A stretch of 64,000 bases of DNA from Paenibacillus sp. (GTDB lineage: Bacteria; Bacillota; Bacilli; Paenibacillales; Paenibacillaceae): NCBI GenBank assembly GCA_023512345.1, contig JAILZT010000010.1:62001-126000 (forward strand). Direction: 5' to 3'. Under the pieces are notes generated by a model. It had not been told where the DNA came from and did not search any database. It saw nothing but the letters and a program-made list of their open reading frames with translations. Position numbers and translations under genes: made by a program. Positions within the stretch are counted from its first letter, which is position 1; the number at the start of each line of letters is the position of its first letter. Shown in pieces: positions 52,811 to 61,271 of the stretch.

Positions 52811-53518
52811 ATGTCCACGAAGTTCCTGTGGCGCGGATTGCTAGGCTTAATAATTATCATGATGACGGGTGGCTGTTCCTCTATCTTTGATTCCAAGACG
52901 GAGGGCAGTTCTACCGACGCAGACGTGAATGGGCCGTTTCTTTCTTTCTATGTGGGCGGTAGTGAGTTCACGGGAAGTTCGAATAATGAGCTTAGCGGAG
53001 CGTACAAGAAAGGAATTACCCTTCGAGATCTGCTAAGAAATAGCGGGAATGTTGTATTTACTGAGGATGGAAAGAGCATTCAATCTGTAGGTGATGTATC
53101 CCTCGATCCCCATTTAAACTGGGAGCTGCAATTAGAGGACAAGTCCCTTGGTCCTGAGGATTGGGATCGCGTAGTAGATCGAAGTGACTCTATTGGATTT
53201 GTAGCTAAGCCGAAGGGAAGTGCTGAGAACTTTCAATCCATAGTTTTGTTTTTAAATGGGGGAAGCGAACAGCCAGAATTGACCCATTCGTATGTAATGG
53301 CTTATTCGGAAGATTCTACAGTAAGAAGCTTGTTAAGGAACAGTGGGTTAGTTCAGCTCTCCGAGAATAATAAGACTGTACTAATAGCCAATGATTACAC
53401 ACCGCTTACAGACGAAGTCTGGAAAGTTAAGGTCAATGGCAAGCTTTTAATGGAGAATGGTATGGATATGCTGCTTCGTCCGCAGGATGAGGTGGAGGTT
53501 GTACTTAGTTTGCGTTAA
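52811..53518 (+). CDS. Lipoprotein with two DUF4430-like repeats
   Basis: A 235-residue lipoprotein (lipobox MTGGCSS). Two copies of the same module follow: FLSFYVGG...GITLRDLLRNSGNVVF (first) and IVLFLNGG...STVRSLLRNSGLVQL (second), which resemble DUF4430/beta-grasp ligand-binding domains. Function unknown. I prefer ATG 52811 over GTG 52802 because AAGGCGGTG lies before it. It sits between two FNR-linked genes but has no box of its own that I can see. Confidence 0.7.
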   Translation: MSTKFLWRGLLGLIIIMMTGGCSSIFDSKTEGSSTDADVNGPFLSFYVGGSEFTGSSNNELSGAYKKGITLRDLLRNSGNVVFTEDGKSIQSVGDVSLDPHLNWELQLEDKSLGPEDWDRVVDRSDSIGFVAKPKGSAENFQSIVLFLNGGSEQPELTHSYVMAYSEDSTVRSLLRNSGLVQLSENNKTVLIANDYTPLTDEVWKVKVNGKLLMENGMDMLLRPQDEVEVVLSLR

Positions 53519-53540
53519 TTTATATTAAAATAGACTAGAT

Positions 53541-53590
53541 TGCCGGATTTCCTGAATTTCAATTTAGGGATCTGGCTATTTGTTTTTATA
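53541..53590 (+). terminator. Probable terminator after the DUF4430-like lipoprotein
   Basis: GCCGGAT and GATCTGGC arms with a G-U pair, then TATTTGTTTTTAT. Confidence 0.6.
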
Positions 53591-53617
53591 AAAAAGTGGC
53601 TTTTTTTCACAAAATGT

Positions 53618-53683
53618 TGTGAAAAAATTCACAACTATTGTGATTGTAATCACAATGACTCTTCAAATTTTAAACGATAATAC
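53618..53683 (+). promoter_or_regulatory. Tandem FNR boxes and promoter of nirBDC
   Basis: Two perfect TGTGA-N6-TCACA boxes, 53618-53633 and 53639-53654, start 21 bases apart, on one face of the helix. TAATAC at 53678-53683 is a -10-like hexamer starting 31.5 bases from the centre of the downstream box, close to the class II FNR spacing seen at hmp and fnr. An outward-facing half pair (TCACA-N6-TGTGA) near 53608 overlaps the first box. Confidence 0.8.
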
Positions 53684-53725
53684 CGATATAAGAGTTACAC
53701 AGAAGCTTTAAGGAGGCACTATATA

Positions 53726-56152
53726 ATGGCAGATAAAAGAGAAAAGTTAGTATTAGTCGGTAACGGCATGGCAGGTGTAGGCACTATTGAGCAGATCCTA
53801 AAGCTTGGCGGTTCTTATGATATTACCGTCTTCGGGAGTGAGCCCCACCCTAACTATAACCGGATTATGCTGTCATACGTTCTTGAAGGTAGCAAAACGG
53901 TAGATGATATTATTTTAAATGACTTGAATTGGTATAAAGATAACAACATTACCTTGCATACTGGGATGACTGTAACCCGTATTGATGAGGCGAATAAACA
54001 GATCATTACAGATACTGGTTTAGCTGTTTCTTACGATAAAGTAATTATTGCAACGGGTTCCAACTCCTTTATTTTACCAATTCCAGGTAGCGATAAAGAA
54101 GGCGTAGTAGGTTTCCGTGATATCGCAGACTGCGATGCTATGCTGGAAGCGGCCAAGCTGTATAAGAAGGCTGCTGTAATTGGTGGCGGTTTGCTAGGTC
54201 TTGAAGCTGCAAAAGGTCTCGTAAACCTGGGCATGGATGTTACAGTTGTTCATTTGATGGAAGACTTGATGGAGCGCCAGCTTGATCGCAATGCGTCTTC
54301 GATGCTGCAGGCTGAACTAACACGTCAAGGTGTGAAATTCGCAATGGGCATGCAAACGGTAGAATTGACTGGATCGCAACGGGTAAATGGTTTGCGTTTC
54401 AGCGATGGAAGTGAGCTTGCAGCTGATTTCGTTGTAATGGCTGTTGGAATCAAGCCAAATGTAGCTGTCGCAATAGAAAGTGACATTTCAGTCAATCGTG
54501 GGATTATTGTAAATGATTATTTGCAAACATCGATGGATCATGTATATTCGGTAGGCGAATGTACGGAGCATCGCGGAGTATGTTACGGCCTTGTGGCTCC
54601 ACTTTTTGAGCAGGGTATGGTATTGGCTAAACATTTATGCGGAGTGGAAACGAAGCCATATGAAGGCTCTGTGATGTCCACCAAATTAAAAATATCTGGC
54701 GTAGACGTTTTCTCAGCCGGTGAGTTTATGGAAACCTCCGAACATACGGTGATCTCGGCCAAGGATGATTGGAAGAAAACCTACAAGAAAGTATTGCTCA
54801 AAGATAATATCATTGTCGGTGCGGTCTTGTTCGGTGATGTAACGGAATCTGCCAATCTGCAAAAGCTCGTTAAGCAAGGATCGGAAATGACGGATGAAAT
54901 CTATGCAGAAGTTATGGGTACAAGCTGCTGCGGCGGCGGTGAAGCCAAAAAGGGCATGTCCGTAGAAGCTATGTCAGATGAAGAAATTGTCTGTGGCTGT
55001 AATGGCGTAACCAAAAAAGCTATCGTGGATGCAGTAACTGAGAATGGTTTTACGACAGTAGATGAAATTAAAGCTTGCACGGGTGCTACACGTTCTTGCG
55101 GCGGTTGTAAACCAGTGGTTGAACAAATCCTGCAATTCGTACTGGGTGACAGCTTCCAACAAAGTGCGAAACAAGGAATTTGCAGTTGTACTACTCTGAG
55201 CCGTGATGAGATTGTGGCTGAAATAACTGCGAAGGGTCTGAAAACTACTAAAGAAGTTATGAACGTACTGGGCTGGAAACAAGAGGAAGGCTGCTCCAAA
55301 TGCCGTCCAGCAGTTAACTACTACTTGGGTATGATTAACCCGGACACTCATGAGGATGAGAAGGAATCTCGTTTTGTTAATGAGCGGATGGGCGCAAATA
55401 TTCAAAAGGATGGCACTTTCACAGTCGTTCCACGGATGTATGGCGGTGTTACTACACCTGAAGACTTGATGAAGATTGCTGAAGTTTCTCTGAAATATGA
55501 TGTTAAGGTTGTAAAGGTTACTGGAGGTCAACGTCTGGATCTGATCGGCGTGAAGAAAGAGGATGTTCCGAAAGTATGGGAAGAGCTGGATATGCCATCA
55601 GGCTATGCTTATGCCAAATCCCTTCGTACAGTTAAGACTTGTGTAGGTTCACAGTTCTGCCGCTTCGGTACTCAGGATTCGATGGGTATGGGTGCACTTA
55701 TGGAGCGTAAGTATGAGCGTCTTGATTTCCCTGCTAAATTCAAAATGGCAGTCAACGGCTGTCCGCGGAACTGTGCGGAATCATGCACGAAGGATATTGG
55801 TATCGTAGGGAATGACGGAGGCTGGGAAGTATTTATCGGGGGTAACGGGGGGATCAAACCTCGTATAGCTGATTCCTTCTGTAAAGTGAAAACGGATGAT
55901 GAACTCGTTGAAGTATGCTCAGCAGTGATGCAGTACTACCGTGAAACCGGGAACTATCTGGAAAGAACTTCAGAATGGGTAGAACGTCTGGGTCTTGAAG
56001 TCATTCAAAAAGCTATTTTAGATAATGAAACGAACCGTAAAGAGTTGGCAGCTCGTATTGACTTTGCACTCTCACAGGTTACAGATCCTTGGAAAAAAAT
56101 GTTGAATGACGATGAAACTCGCACTGCATTGTTTGAGGATGCACAGGTTTAA
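53726..56152 (+). CDS. nirB: NADH-dependent nitrite reductase, large subunit
   Basis: An 808-residue cytosolic enzyme that reduces nitrite to ammonia. FAD/NAD domains (LVLVGNGMAGVGTIEQIL, VIGGGLLGLEAAKGLVNLG), two BFD-type [2Fe-2S] cysteine segments (CGCNGVTKKAI...CGGCKP and CSCTTLSRDE...CSKCRP), then the siroheme/[4Fe-4S] part (TCVGSQFCRFGTQDS, NGCPRNCAESCTKDIG). AAGGAGG precedes the ATG. First gene of nirBDC. Tandem FNR boxes show oxygen-linked control. Siroheme synthesis genes are not in the window. Confidence 0.95.
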   Translation: MADKREKLVLVGNGMAGVGTIEQILKLGGSYDITVFGSEPHPNYNRIMLSYVLEGSKTVDDIILNDLNWYKDNNITLHTGMTVTRIDEANKQIITDTGLAVSYDKVIIATGSNSFILPIPGSDKEGVVGFRDIADCDAMLEAAKLYKKAAVIGGGLLGLEAAKGLVNLGMDVTVVHLMEDLMERQLDRNASSMLQAELTRQGVKFAMGMQTVELTGSQRVNGLRFSDGSELAADFVVMAVGIKPNVAVAIESDISVNRGIIVNDYLQTSMDHVYSVGECTEHRGVCYGLVAPLFEQGMVLAKHLCGVETKPYEGSVMSTKLKISGVDVFSAGEFMETSEHTVISAKDDWKKTYKKVLLKDNIIVGAVLFGDVTESANLQKLVKQGSEMTDEIYAEVMGTSCCGGGEAKKGMSVEAMSDEEIVCGCNGVTKKAIVDAVTENGFTTVDEIKACTGATRSCGGCKPVVEQILQFVLGDSFQQSAKQGICSCTTLSRDEIVAEITAKGLKTTKEVMNVLGWKQEEGCSKCRPAVNYYLGMINPDTHEDEKESRFVNERMGANIQKDGTFTVVPRMYGGVTTPEDLMKIAEVSLKYDVKVVKVTGGQRLDLIGVKKEDVPKVWEELDMPSGYAYAKSLRTVKTCVGSQFCRFGTQDSMGMGALMERKYERLDFPAKFKMAVNGCPRNCAESCTKDIGIVGNDGGWEVFIGGNGGIKPRIADSFCKVKTDDELVEVCSAVMQYYRETGNYLERTSEWVERLGLEVIQKAILDNETNRKELAARIDFALSQVTDPWKKMLNDDETRTALFEDAQV

Positions 56153-56182
56153 GCTGAAAGCCAACCAGAAGGAGAGAAAACA

Positions 56183-56503
56183 ATGGAACTTACGAAACAA
56201 TTGTATGCTGTAGGAACAGTGCAGGAATTCTTGCTGCAGATCGGCCGTGTAGTTGTAGCTGGGAATGTAGAACTTGCCATATTCCGTACCTCTAGTGGAG
56301 CTGTCTATGCTGTAGAGAACCGTAGTCCTCATCCTAAAGGCGGTCCTCTTGCGGAGGGGATCGTATCGGGTTACTACCTTTATGACCCACTGTATGATTG
56401 GAAAATAGATCTTCGCTCAGGAGAAGTTCAGGCTCCAGATCACGGGAAAGTAATGACTTATCCGGTAACTCTTGATGGTGACACTGTGAGAGTAAGCATA
56501 TAA
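56183..56503 (+). CDS. nirD: Nitrite reductase small subunit, Rieske-like
   Basis: A 106-residue Rieske-fold protein and partner of NirB. The fold is clear (AIFRTSSGAVYAVENRSPHP, GPLAEGIVSGYYLYDPLYDW), but the cluster ligands are mostly lost: SPHP for CPH and DPLYDW for CPLHDW. So it probably carries no [2Fe-2S] centre, like E. coli NirD and unlike B. subtilis NasE. AAGGAG precedes the ATG, 30 bases after nirB. Confidence 0.9.
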   Translation: MELTKQLYAVGTVQEFLLQIGRVVVAGNVELAIFRTSSGAVYAVENRSPHPKGGPLAEGIVSGYYLYDPLYDWKIDLRSGEVQAPDHGKVMTYPVTLDGDTVRVSI

Positions 56504-56554
56504 AAGATATTGCATAATTAATTAATCATTATATTGAAACGACGGGGTGGATTA

Positions 56555-57340
56555 ATGTTTACTCAAAGTGTGGAGAACATCGTAGAAGCAGCAGTCAGCA
56601 AGCGTGACAAAATGAATGAAAGCTTGCCCAGGTACTTTCTAGCTGCATTGTTAGCAGGGGCTTATGTAGGCCTTGGTATTATCCTTATCTTCTCACTTGG
56701 GGCGCCTTTAGCGGCAGCTAAATCACCTTTCCAACCGCTTGTTATGGGAACTTCATTCGGAATTGCGCTCACTTTAGTAATCTTTGCAGGCTCGGAACTG
56801 TTTACTGGGAATAATATGTTCTTTACCGTTAGCACCCTTTCGGGTCGAACAAGTATTAGTGATACCCTCAAGAACTGGATTCTTGTATTCATTGGAAACG
56901 TAGGAGGCGCGGTTATCCTGGCTCTTCTGATTCGGGGTACGGGTTTGTTCAGCGCAGCTCCACCTGAGCATTTAATCTTTGCAGCAGCCGCTAAAAAAAT
57001 GAGTCTGCCGTACTCGGAATTGTTCTTCCGCGGTATACTCTGTAACTGGCTGGTCTGTTTGGCGATATGGATGTCTTCCCGTGCTAAAAGTGAATCCGCC
57101 AAGCTCATCTTGATTTGGTGGTGCCTATTCGCCTTTATCGCAAGCGGCTATGAGCACAGTGTGGCTAATATGACACTGCTAAGTGTAGCGTTAGTGCTTC
57201 CTAATCACCCAGAAACCATTACATTTGCAGGCTGGCTGCATAACATGATACCGGTCACATTAGGTAACATGATTGGTGGCGCTGTATTCGTGGGTATGGC
57301 ATACTGGTTAATCTCCCCGGTTCGTGGTATTCGGAAATAA
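56555..57340 (+). CDS. nirC: Formate/nitrite transporter family channel
   Basis: A 261-residue FNT-family channel, six membrane helices, with MGTSFGIALTLVIFAGSELF, TGNNMFF and ILCNWLVCLAIWMSS as family landmarks. Place in nirBD operon argues for nitrite uptake or export. GGGGTGG favours ATG 56555 over the in-frame TTG at 56534. A terminator follows. Confidence 0.9.
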   Translation: MFTQSVENIVEAAVSKRDKMNESLPRYFLAALLAGAYVGLGIILIFSLGAPLAAAKSPFQPLVMGTSFGIALTLVIFAGSELFTGNNMFFTVSTLSGRTSISDTLKNWILVFIGNVGGAVILALLIRGTGLFSAAPPEHLIFAAAAKKMSLPYSELFFRGILCNWLVCLAIWMSSRAKSESAKLILIWWCLFAFIASGYEHSVANMTLLSVALVLPNHPETITFAGWLHNMIPVTLGNMIGGAVFVGMAYWLISPVRGIRK

Positions 57341-57373
57341 AGTCTAGTACTATAAAGTGGTATACAATAAATT

Positions 57374-57419
57374 GGCTGTACCTGGTCTTTATGGACCTTG
57401 GGTACAGTCTTTTTTTTTA
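57374..57419 (+). terminator. Terminator of nirBDC
   Basis: GGCTGTACC/GGTACAGTC-type arms with inner GGTC/GACC pairing and nine T. Confidence 0.85.
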
Positions 57420-57462
57420 TGTACACCCCATACTTCCCTTTCAGTAACTCTGTGCATAGAAA

Positions 57463-57490
57463 AAAAGACATCCGTATTCGGACGTCTTTG
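57463..57490 (-). terminator. Terminator of fnr
   Basis: AAAGACATCCG and CGGACGTCTTT arms; on the minus strand it ends in a T run, 80 bases after the fnr stop. Confidence 0.75.
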
Positions 57491-57571
57491 ACCACTCTAT
57501 TTTGTAAATCGAACAATAACTGGGCCATATAAGTTTCAATGAGGAGAATAGAGGGTAATGTTAATAGGAAA

Positions 57572-58288
57572 TTAAATGCGGCAAATTTCGTTAGGACACA
57601 ATTCGCAGTGGCAAATATCTTGCAGCATGCCTAGGTCCTTAATAACAATCATTCCGTTCTCATATTCAACAGCATCCTTCTTGCGAAGATCGCTCAGCAT
57701 CCGGTTCACACTTTCACGGGTAGCCCCGATCATGTTGGACAAGTCAGTATGCGTTATTTTTTTGTTAATCAGAATGTTGTCTCCGCTCTTCTCTCCATAA
57801 GTATTGCCCAGTCGGATCAAAGTAGAGCAGAGTGCCCCTGGCTTACCGTACATCATCAGATCACGGAATTTGGTCTGTGTCAGACGGTGATGGATACCCA
57901 TCCATTTCATGAAGTCTATGGCAAAGTCGCAATGCTGACAAATCAGGATCTCTAGATCCTTTTGTTCAATAACTCCAACTTCGCTTTCTTCGATCACTTC
58001 TGCAGTGAAACTATGCTTCGTACTGAAGAATGGATCAGCTTGGCCTACCATATCACCGGCTTGATACATATACAGGATTAATTCCTTGCCTTCATCTGTT
58101 GACTTGGTTAATTTCACTCGTCCGCGTTTAATATAAAACAATTTGTCCGAATAGTCGCCTTCCCAGAACAGGTGTGATCCTTCTGGAACCATGCGCTCTT
58201 TCATTGTGACTAAAAGTCTGTTAAAGTTCTGTTCGGAGAAACAGTTTGTATTTCCACGGGCTTCGATAACATTGTAATGTTCATTCAT
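57572..58288 (-). CDS. fnr: FNR-type oxygen-sensing regulator
   Basis: A 238-residue Crp/Fnr regulator. Cyclic-nucleotide-like roll (MVPEGSHLFWEGDYSDKLFY), dimer helix, winged helix (THTDLSNMIGATRESVNRML), and a C-terminal cysteine cluster CHCELCPNEICRI, as in B. subtilis Fnr, where such Cys bind an oxygen-labile [4Fe-4S] cluster. AAAGGGG nine bases upstream favours ATG 58288 over 58297, which has no spacing. An FNR box lies in its own promoter. It probably controls nirBDC, hmp and the scdA-like gene. Confidence 0.92.
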   Translation of the reverse strand: MNEHYNVIEARGNTNCFSEQNFNRLLVTMKERMVPEGSHLFWEGDYSDKLFYIKRGRVKLTKSTDEGKELILYMYQAGDMVGQADPFFSTKHSFTAEVIEESEVGVIEQKDLEILICQHCDFAIDFMKWMGIHHRLTQTKFRDLMMYGKPGALCSTLIRLGNTYGEKSGDNILINKKITHTDLSNMIGATRESVNRMLSDLRKKDAVEYENGMIVIKDLGMLQDICHCELCPNEICRI

Positions 58289-58373
58289 AATCGACATCCC
58301 CTTTATTCCCTCAGTTTTTCAGTAAATTTTAAATTAATTATACCTTGGAATCCCTCTTTATGGGTAGAAAATT

Positions 58374-58417
58374 TGCATAAAAAGTGTCGAATTTTTAACA
58401 TTGTGATTATTTTCACT
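58374..58417 (-). promoter_or_regulatory. FNR box and promoter of fnr
   Basis: TGTGATTATTTTCACT (58402-58417) is a TGTGA-N6-TCACT box. On the minus strand TATGCA (58379-58374) lies 30.5 bases from the box centre, like the -10 of hmp. Autocontrol of fnr is the likely result. Confidence 0.7.
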
Positions 58418-58433
58418 TCAAAAGTGTGAGATT

Positions 58434-58573
58434 TAATATGATTTTTCGTAAATCAGGTGTATATAGGGAGTTTATACATCATGAAGGAAGGCCACATGCG
58501 AAATGCGAATGATTAACAACACAGAGCAACGATCCTCCAATATTGGGAGGATCGCTGCTCTATTTGTTTTTAT
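58434..58573 (+). ncRNA. Candidate small RNA opposite fnr, terminated at 58523-58561
   Basis: The plus strand of the fnr-araC gap (327 bases) ends with a strong hairpin, AGAGCAACGATCCTCC / GGAGGATCGCTGCTCT, then TATTTGTTTTTAT. No plus-strand gene precedes it. A TAATAT (58434-58439) next to the FNR box could be the -10 of a 120-base transcript. The box-to--10 distance here (24.5) differs from the other FNR promoters, which weakens the idea. The hairpin may also end the araC transcript, though its T run is on the wrong side. Confidence 0.3.
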
Positions 58574-58615
58574 GGTTTTGAGAAATATGAAGAGGGTTTG
58601 CCTATTCTACTTATC

Positions 58616-59608
58616 TCAACGTCTGCTTTCTCTATATTCGTTCGGGGTTAGCGAGAATTCTTCTTTGAATTTCTTATGAAAAAATGAGGGGCTCGAATAA
58701 CCGACTTCTTCCGCGATATCGGGAATGGAGAGGTCCGAATTGGATAAGTAAACGGCGGCCTTATTCAGACGTTCCGATTGGAGCAGATCCATAAAGGACT
58801 TGCCGGTCGCTTTCTTCAGAAGAGATGAAATATAGTTCGGGTGAAATGTAAATCGGGCGCCCATCTCGGCCAGACTGCAGGTTTGATAGTTCTCTTCGAT
58901 AAACTTAAGAAAATCTATCACAACAGCATTCTTCCGGTTCATGTTGCCAGCTTGAATGCTTGTGTTATTACTGCTGCTTCGAATCAGTTCAGTAAAAAGG
59001 ATGAACAGGTAAGAATCAATCATGTCGGTGGAACCAAAGTCTCGGTCAAAGTGTTCAAACACCAGGTTCATCATGATCTCTTTAATGTTCGACCGCTGTT
59101 CAAAGGGGAAGTAAAGATAATTATTCATCCTCCGCGCATCGATCAGAGAATCTATTAGAAATTGTGAGATGGTACTCTTCTTTTTGAAGCGATTAAGAAA
59201 TCCCGAGGATAAATAATCTTTTTTCAACTTAATTTCAATGACGATATCAGAAATAGACGTTTTCTTAAGTGTATGGGGGGTTTGCTTATCGATTAGAATA
59301 ATACCGCCCTCGTGGATGTTAACTTCACCTTGCTGCATTTCTACGGCGCATTTTCCTTGGTGAACATAGACCATTTCTATATAGTCATGAATATGCATTG
59401 GCACGAACGAATTAGGGATACTTTGTGAGATCACGATACTGTCTTCGATGGGTGTGTAAGTTACATCCAGACTTAAATAGAACAGATATACGGTCTGCCC
59501 GTTAATCTCAACGTACGAAGGCGGATAAGCATTCATAATTTGATTCCAATCCGGTGGTTCACGAAGATTATTCGTGATTAGGAGTGATTGAAGTTCCGAA
59601 CGTTGCAT
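58616..59608 (-). CDS. AraC-family regulator with cupin-like sensor
   Basis: A 330-residue AraC/XylS activator: an N-terminal cupin-like sugar-sensing part (FVPMHIHDYIEMVYVHQGKC) and the C-terminal double helix-turn-helix (CSLAEMGARFTFHPNYISSL and LSIPDIAEEVGYSSPSFFHK). AAAGGTG favours ATG 59608 over GTG 59617. It is divergent from a sugar symporter and a GH1 gene and is their likely activator. Confidence 0.88.
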   Translation of the reverse strand: MQRSELQSLLITNNLREPPDWNQIMNAYPPSYVEINGQTVYLFYLSLDVTYTPIEDSIVISQSIPNSFVPMHIHDYIEMVYVHQGKCAVEMQQGEVNIHEGGIILIDKQTPHTLKKTSISDIVIEIKLKKDYLSSGFLNRFKKKSTISQFLIDSLIDARRMNNYLYFPFEQRSNIKEIMMNLVFEHFDRDFGSTDMIDSYLFILFTELIRSSSNNTSIQAGNMNRKNAVVIDFLKFIEENYQTCSLAEMGARFTFHPNYISSLLKKATGKSFMDLLQSERLNKAAVYLSNSDLSIPDIAEEVGYSSPSFFHKKFKEEFSLTPNEYRESRR

Positions 59609-59627
59609 AAACCTCACCTTTTCTTTT

Positions 59628-59770
59628 AATCGAGGATGATTATCTCTAGAAAGTATAAGTCAAGATTACTTTTTGAACAACAGGATGGGAAAAGTCTCCA
59701 TACCTAAATCTTTGAATCGAGCATGATATTGCTTTTATTTTAGTCTTAAAAACAATGAAAGCGTTTGCTA
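59628..59770. promoter_or_regulatory. Candidate AraC sites and cre-like site, divergent gap
   Basis: The 13-mer AATCGAGSATGAT occurs at 59628-59640 and 59715-59727 (12 of 13 identical, 87 bases apart), in the gap between the AraC gene and the symporter gene. TGAAAGCGTTTGCT at 59756-59769 resembles a cre site with two mismatches and lies next to TAATAT, a likely -10 for the symporter. Regulator assignment is inferred. Confidence 0.45.
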
Positions 59771-59852
59771 ATATGAAGAGCATAAAGGAGGTTATCACAC
59801 ACCATTTGTAAATTGCTTACCGCACGATCTTAACTTTTTAGGGGGAATAACA

Positions 59853-61238
59853 ATGTCTGCACTAATATCCAATAACAGCGGGTCTGAAGTCCAGAACGCT
59901 TACGTGAAGATATCATTAAAGGAACGATTCGGTTATGCCATTGGCGACTTCTCAACCAATATTATTTGGACGGCGATTACTACGTTTCTCACCTTTTTTT
60001 ATACGGATGTGGCAGGGATTTCAGCCGGTATTGTAGGTACGATGTTTCTCATTGTCCGGTTCTTGGACGGTGCGGTAGATATTGGCATAGGAGCCATGGT
60101 AGACCGTACGAAAAGCAAACATGGGAAAGCACGGCCTTGGATTAAGTGGGGAGCGGTTCCATTCTCCCTGTCAGTCATGCTTCTTTTTACAGCACCGAAT
60201 TTGGGGCCAACAGGTTCAATTATCTACGCTGCATTAACTTACTTCATTTCAACTTTACTCTATTCGGCGATTAATATTCCTTACGGTGCTTTGAATTCTC
60301 TTATGACCCAAGATCCGTATGAGCGTTCCCTGCTTAATATTACCCGGATGGTAGTAGCCATATCCGGCGGCGTGTTAATTACCATGACTGCCATGCCTAT
60401 GGTCAATGGGTTTGGCGGAGGAAAAACGGGTTGGCTGCTAACTTTTGTATTAATCGGGCTCGTTTCTCCACTGCTGTATCTCATTACGTACAAATCAACG
60501 AAAGAGCGGGTGAAACCGGTCGTAGTCCAGAAGGAGATACCGTTCCGGGTAGGCATTAAGGCGCTTTTACGAAATAAATTCTGGATTATCGTCGTTCTGT
60601 TTTCTATCCTCATATTTTTAAGTTCCGGTATTAGCGGCGCCTTAAACATTTATTATGCCCAGTATATATTGCATAATCCTGCTCTTGTGGGGGTCTTGTC
60701 TTTGGCAGGTCTGGTTCCGATTCTGGTCGGTATGATCTTGTCCGCTCCGCTGATCAAGAAAGTAGGCAAGAGGAATGCTGCGCTCCTTGGCGCTTTCGTC
60801 TCATTGGCCGGTGCTCTGTTAGTTTTGGTCGATCCATCTAACTTCCAGATCTTGATTATGGGTACGGTGTTGAAAACTTTAGGTACGGCTCCAGCTGTCG
60901 CAACGGGTGCTGCGATGCTGGCGGATACCGTTGAATACGGGGAGTGGAAGACAGGCGCACGTACGGAGGGCCTCATCTTCAGCGGCAGTGGCCTTGCTCC
61001 CAAAATCGGCAGCGGTCTGAGCGGTGCAATCGTTGGTTGGGCGTTAGCCATGGGTGGATATATCGGCGGTCTAGAATCTCAGTCTGATTCAGCCATCGCA
61101 GCCATTAACGTATTGTTCATTTATGTTCCGATCATTCTGGCAGCCCTTCAAATAGCATTGATGTGGATCTACACACTGGATAAGAAATATCCGGAGATCA
61201 TGTCTGAATTGCAATTCCTGGCAAAATCAAAGGGTTAA
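59853..61238 (+). CDS. GPH-family sugar:cation symporter
   Basis: A 461-residue, 12-helix symporter of the glycoside-pentoside-hexuronide family (MelB/YicJ type): GYAIGDFSTNIIWTAITTFL, the loop GAMVDRTKSKHGKARPWIKW, and DTVEYGEWKTGARTEGLIFS. Imports a glycoside with a cation. AGGGGGGAA precedes the ATG. The GH1 gene follows 33 bases after its start-side site, so the imported sugar is probably a beta-glycoside. Confidence 0.9.
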   Translation: MSALISNNSGSEVQNAYVKISLKERFGYAIGDFSTNIIWTAITTFLTFFYTDVAGISAGIVGTMFLIVRFLDGAVDIGIGAMVDRTKSKHGKARPWIKWGAVPFSLSVMLLFTAPNLGPTGSIIYAALTYFISTLLYSAINIPYGALNSLMTQDPYERSLLNITRMVVAISGGVLITMTAMPMVNGFGGGKTGWLLTFVLIGLVSPLLYLITYKSTKERVKPVVVQKEIPFRVGIKALLRNKFWIIVVLFSILIFLSSGISGALNIYYAQYILHNPALVGVLSLAGLVPILVGMILSAPLIKKVGKRNAALLGAFVSLAGALLVLVDPSNFQILIMGTVLKTLGTAPAVATGAAMLADTVEYGEWKTGARTEGLIFSGSGLAPKIGSGLSGAIVGWALAMGGYIGGLESQSDSAIAAINVLFIYVPIILAALQIALMWIYTLDKKYPEIMSELQFLAKSKG

Positions 61239-61271
61239 AACATATAAATAAAAAATAGGAGTGTGTTAGTG

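Noticed and set aside
58498..58535. 11-codon ORF in the candidate small RNA
   Set aside because: Very short, with poor spacing to GGGAG and no recognisable sequence; not enough to call a peptide.
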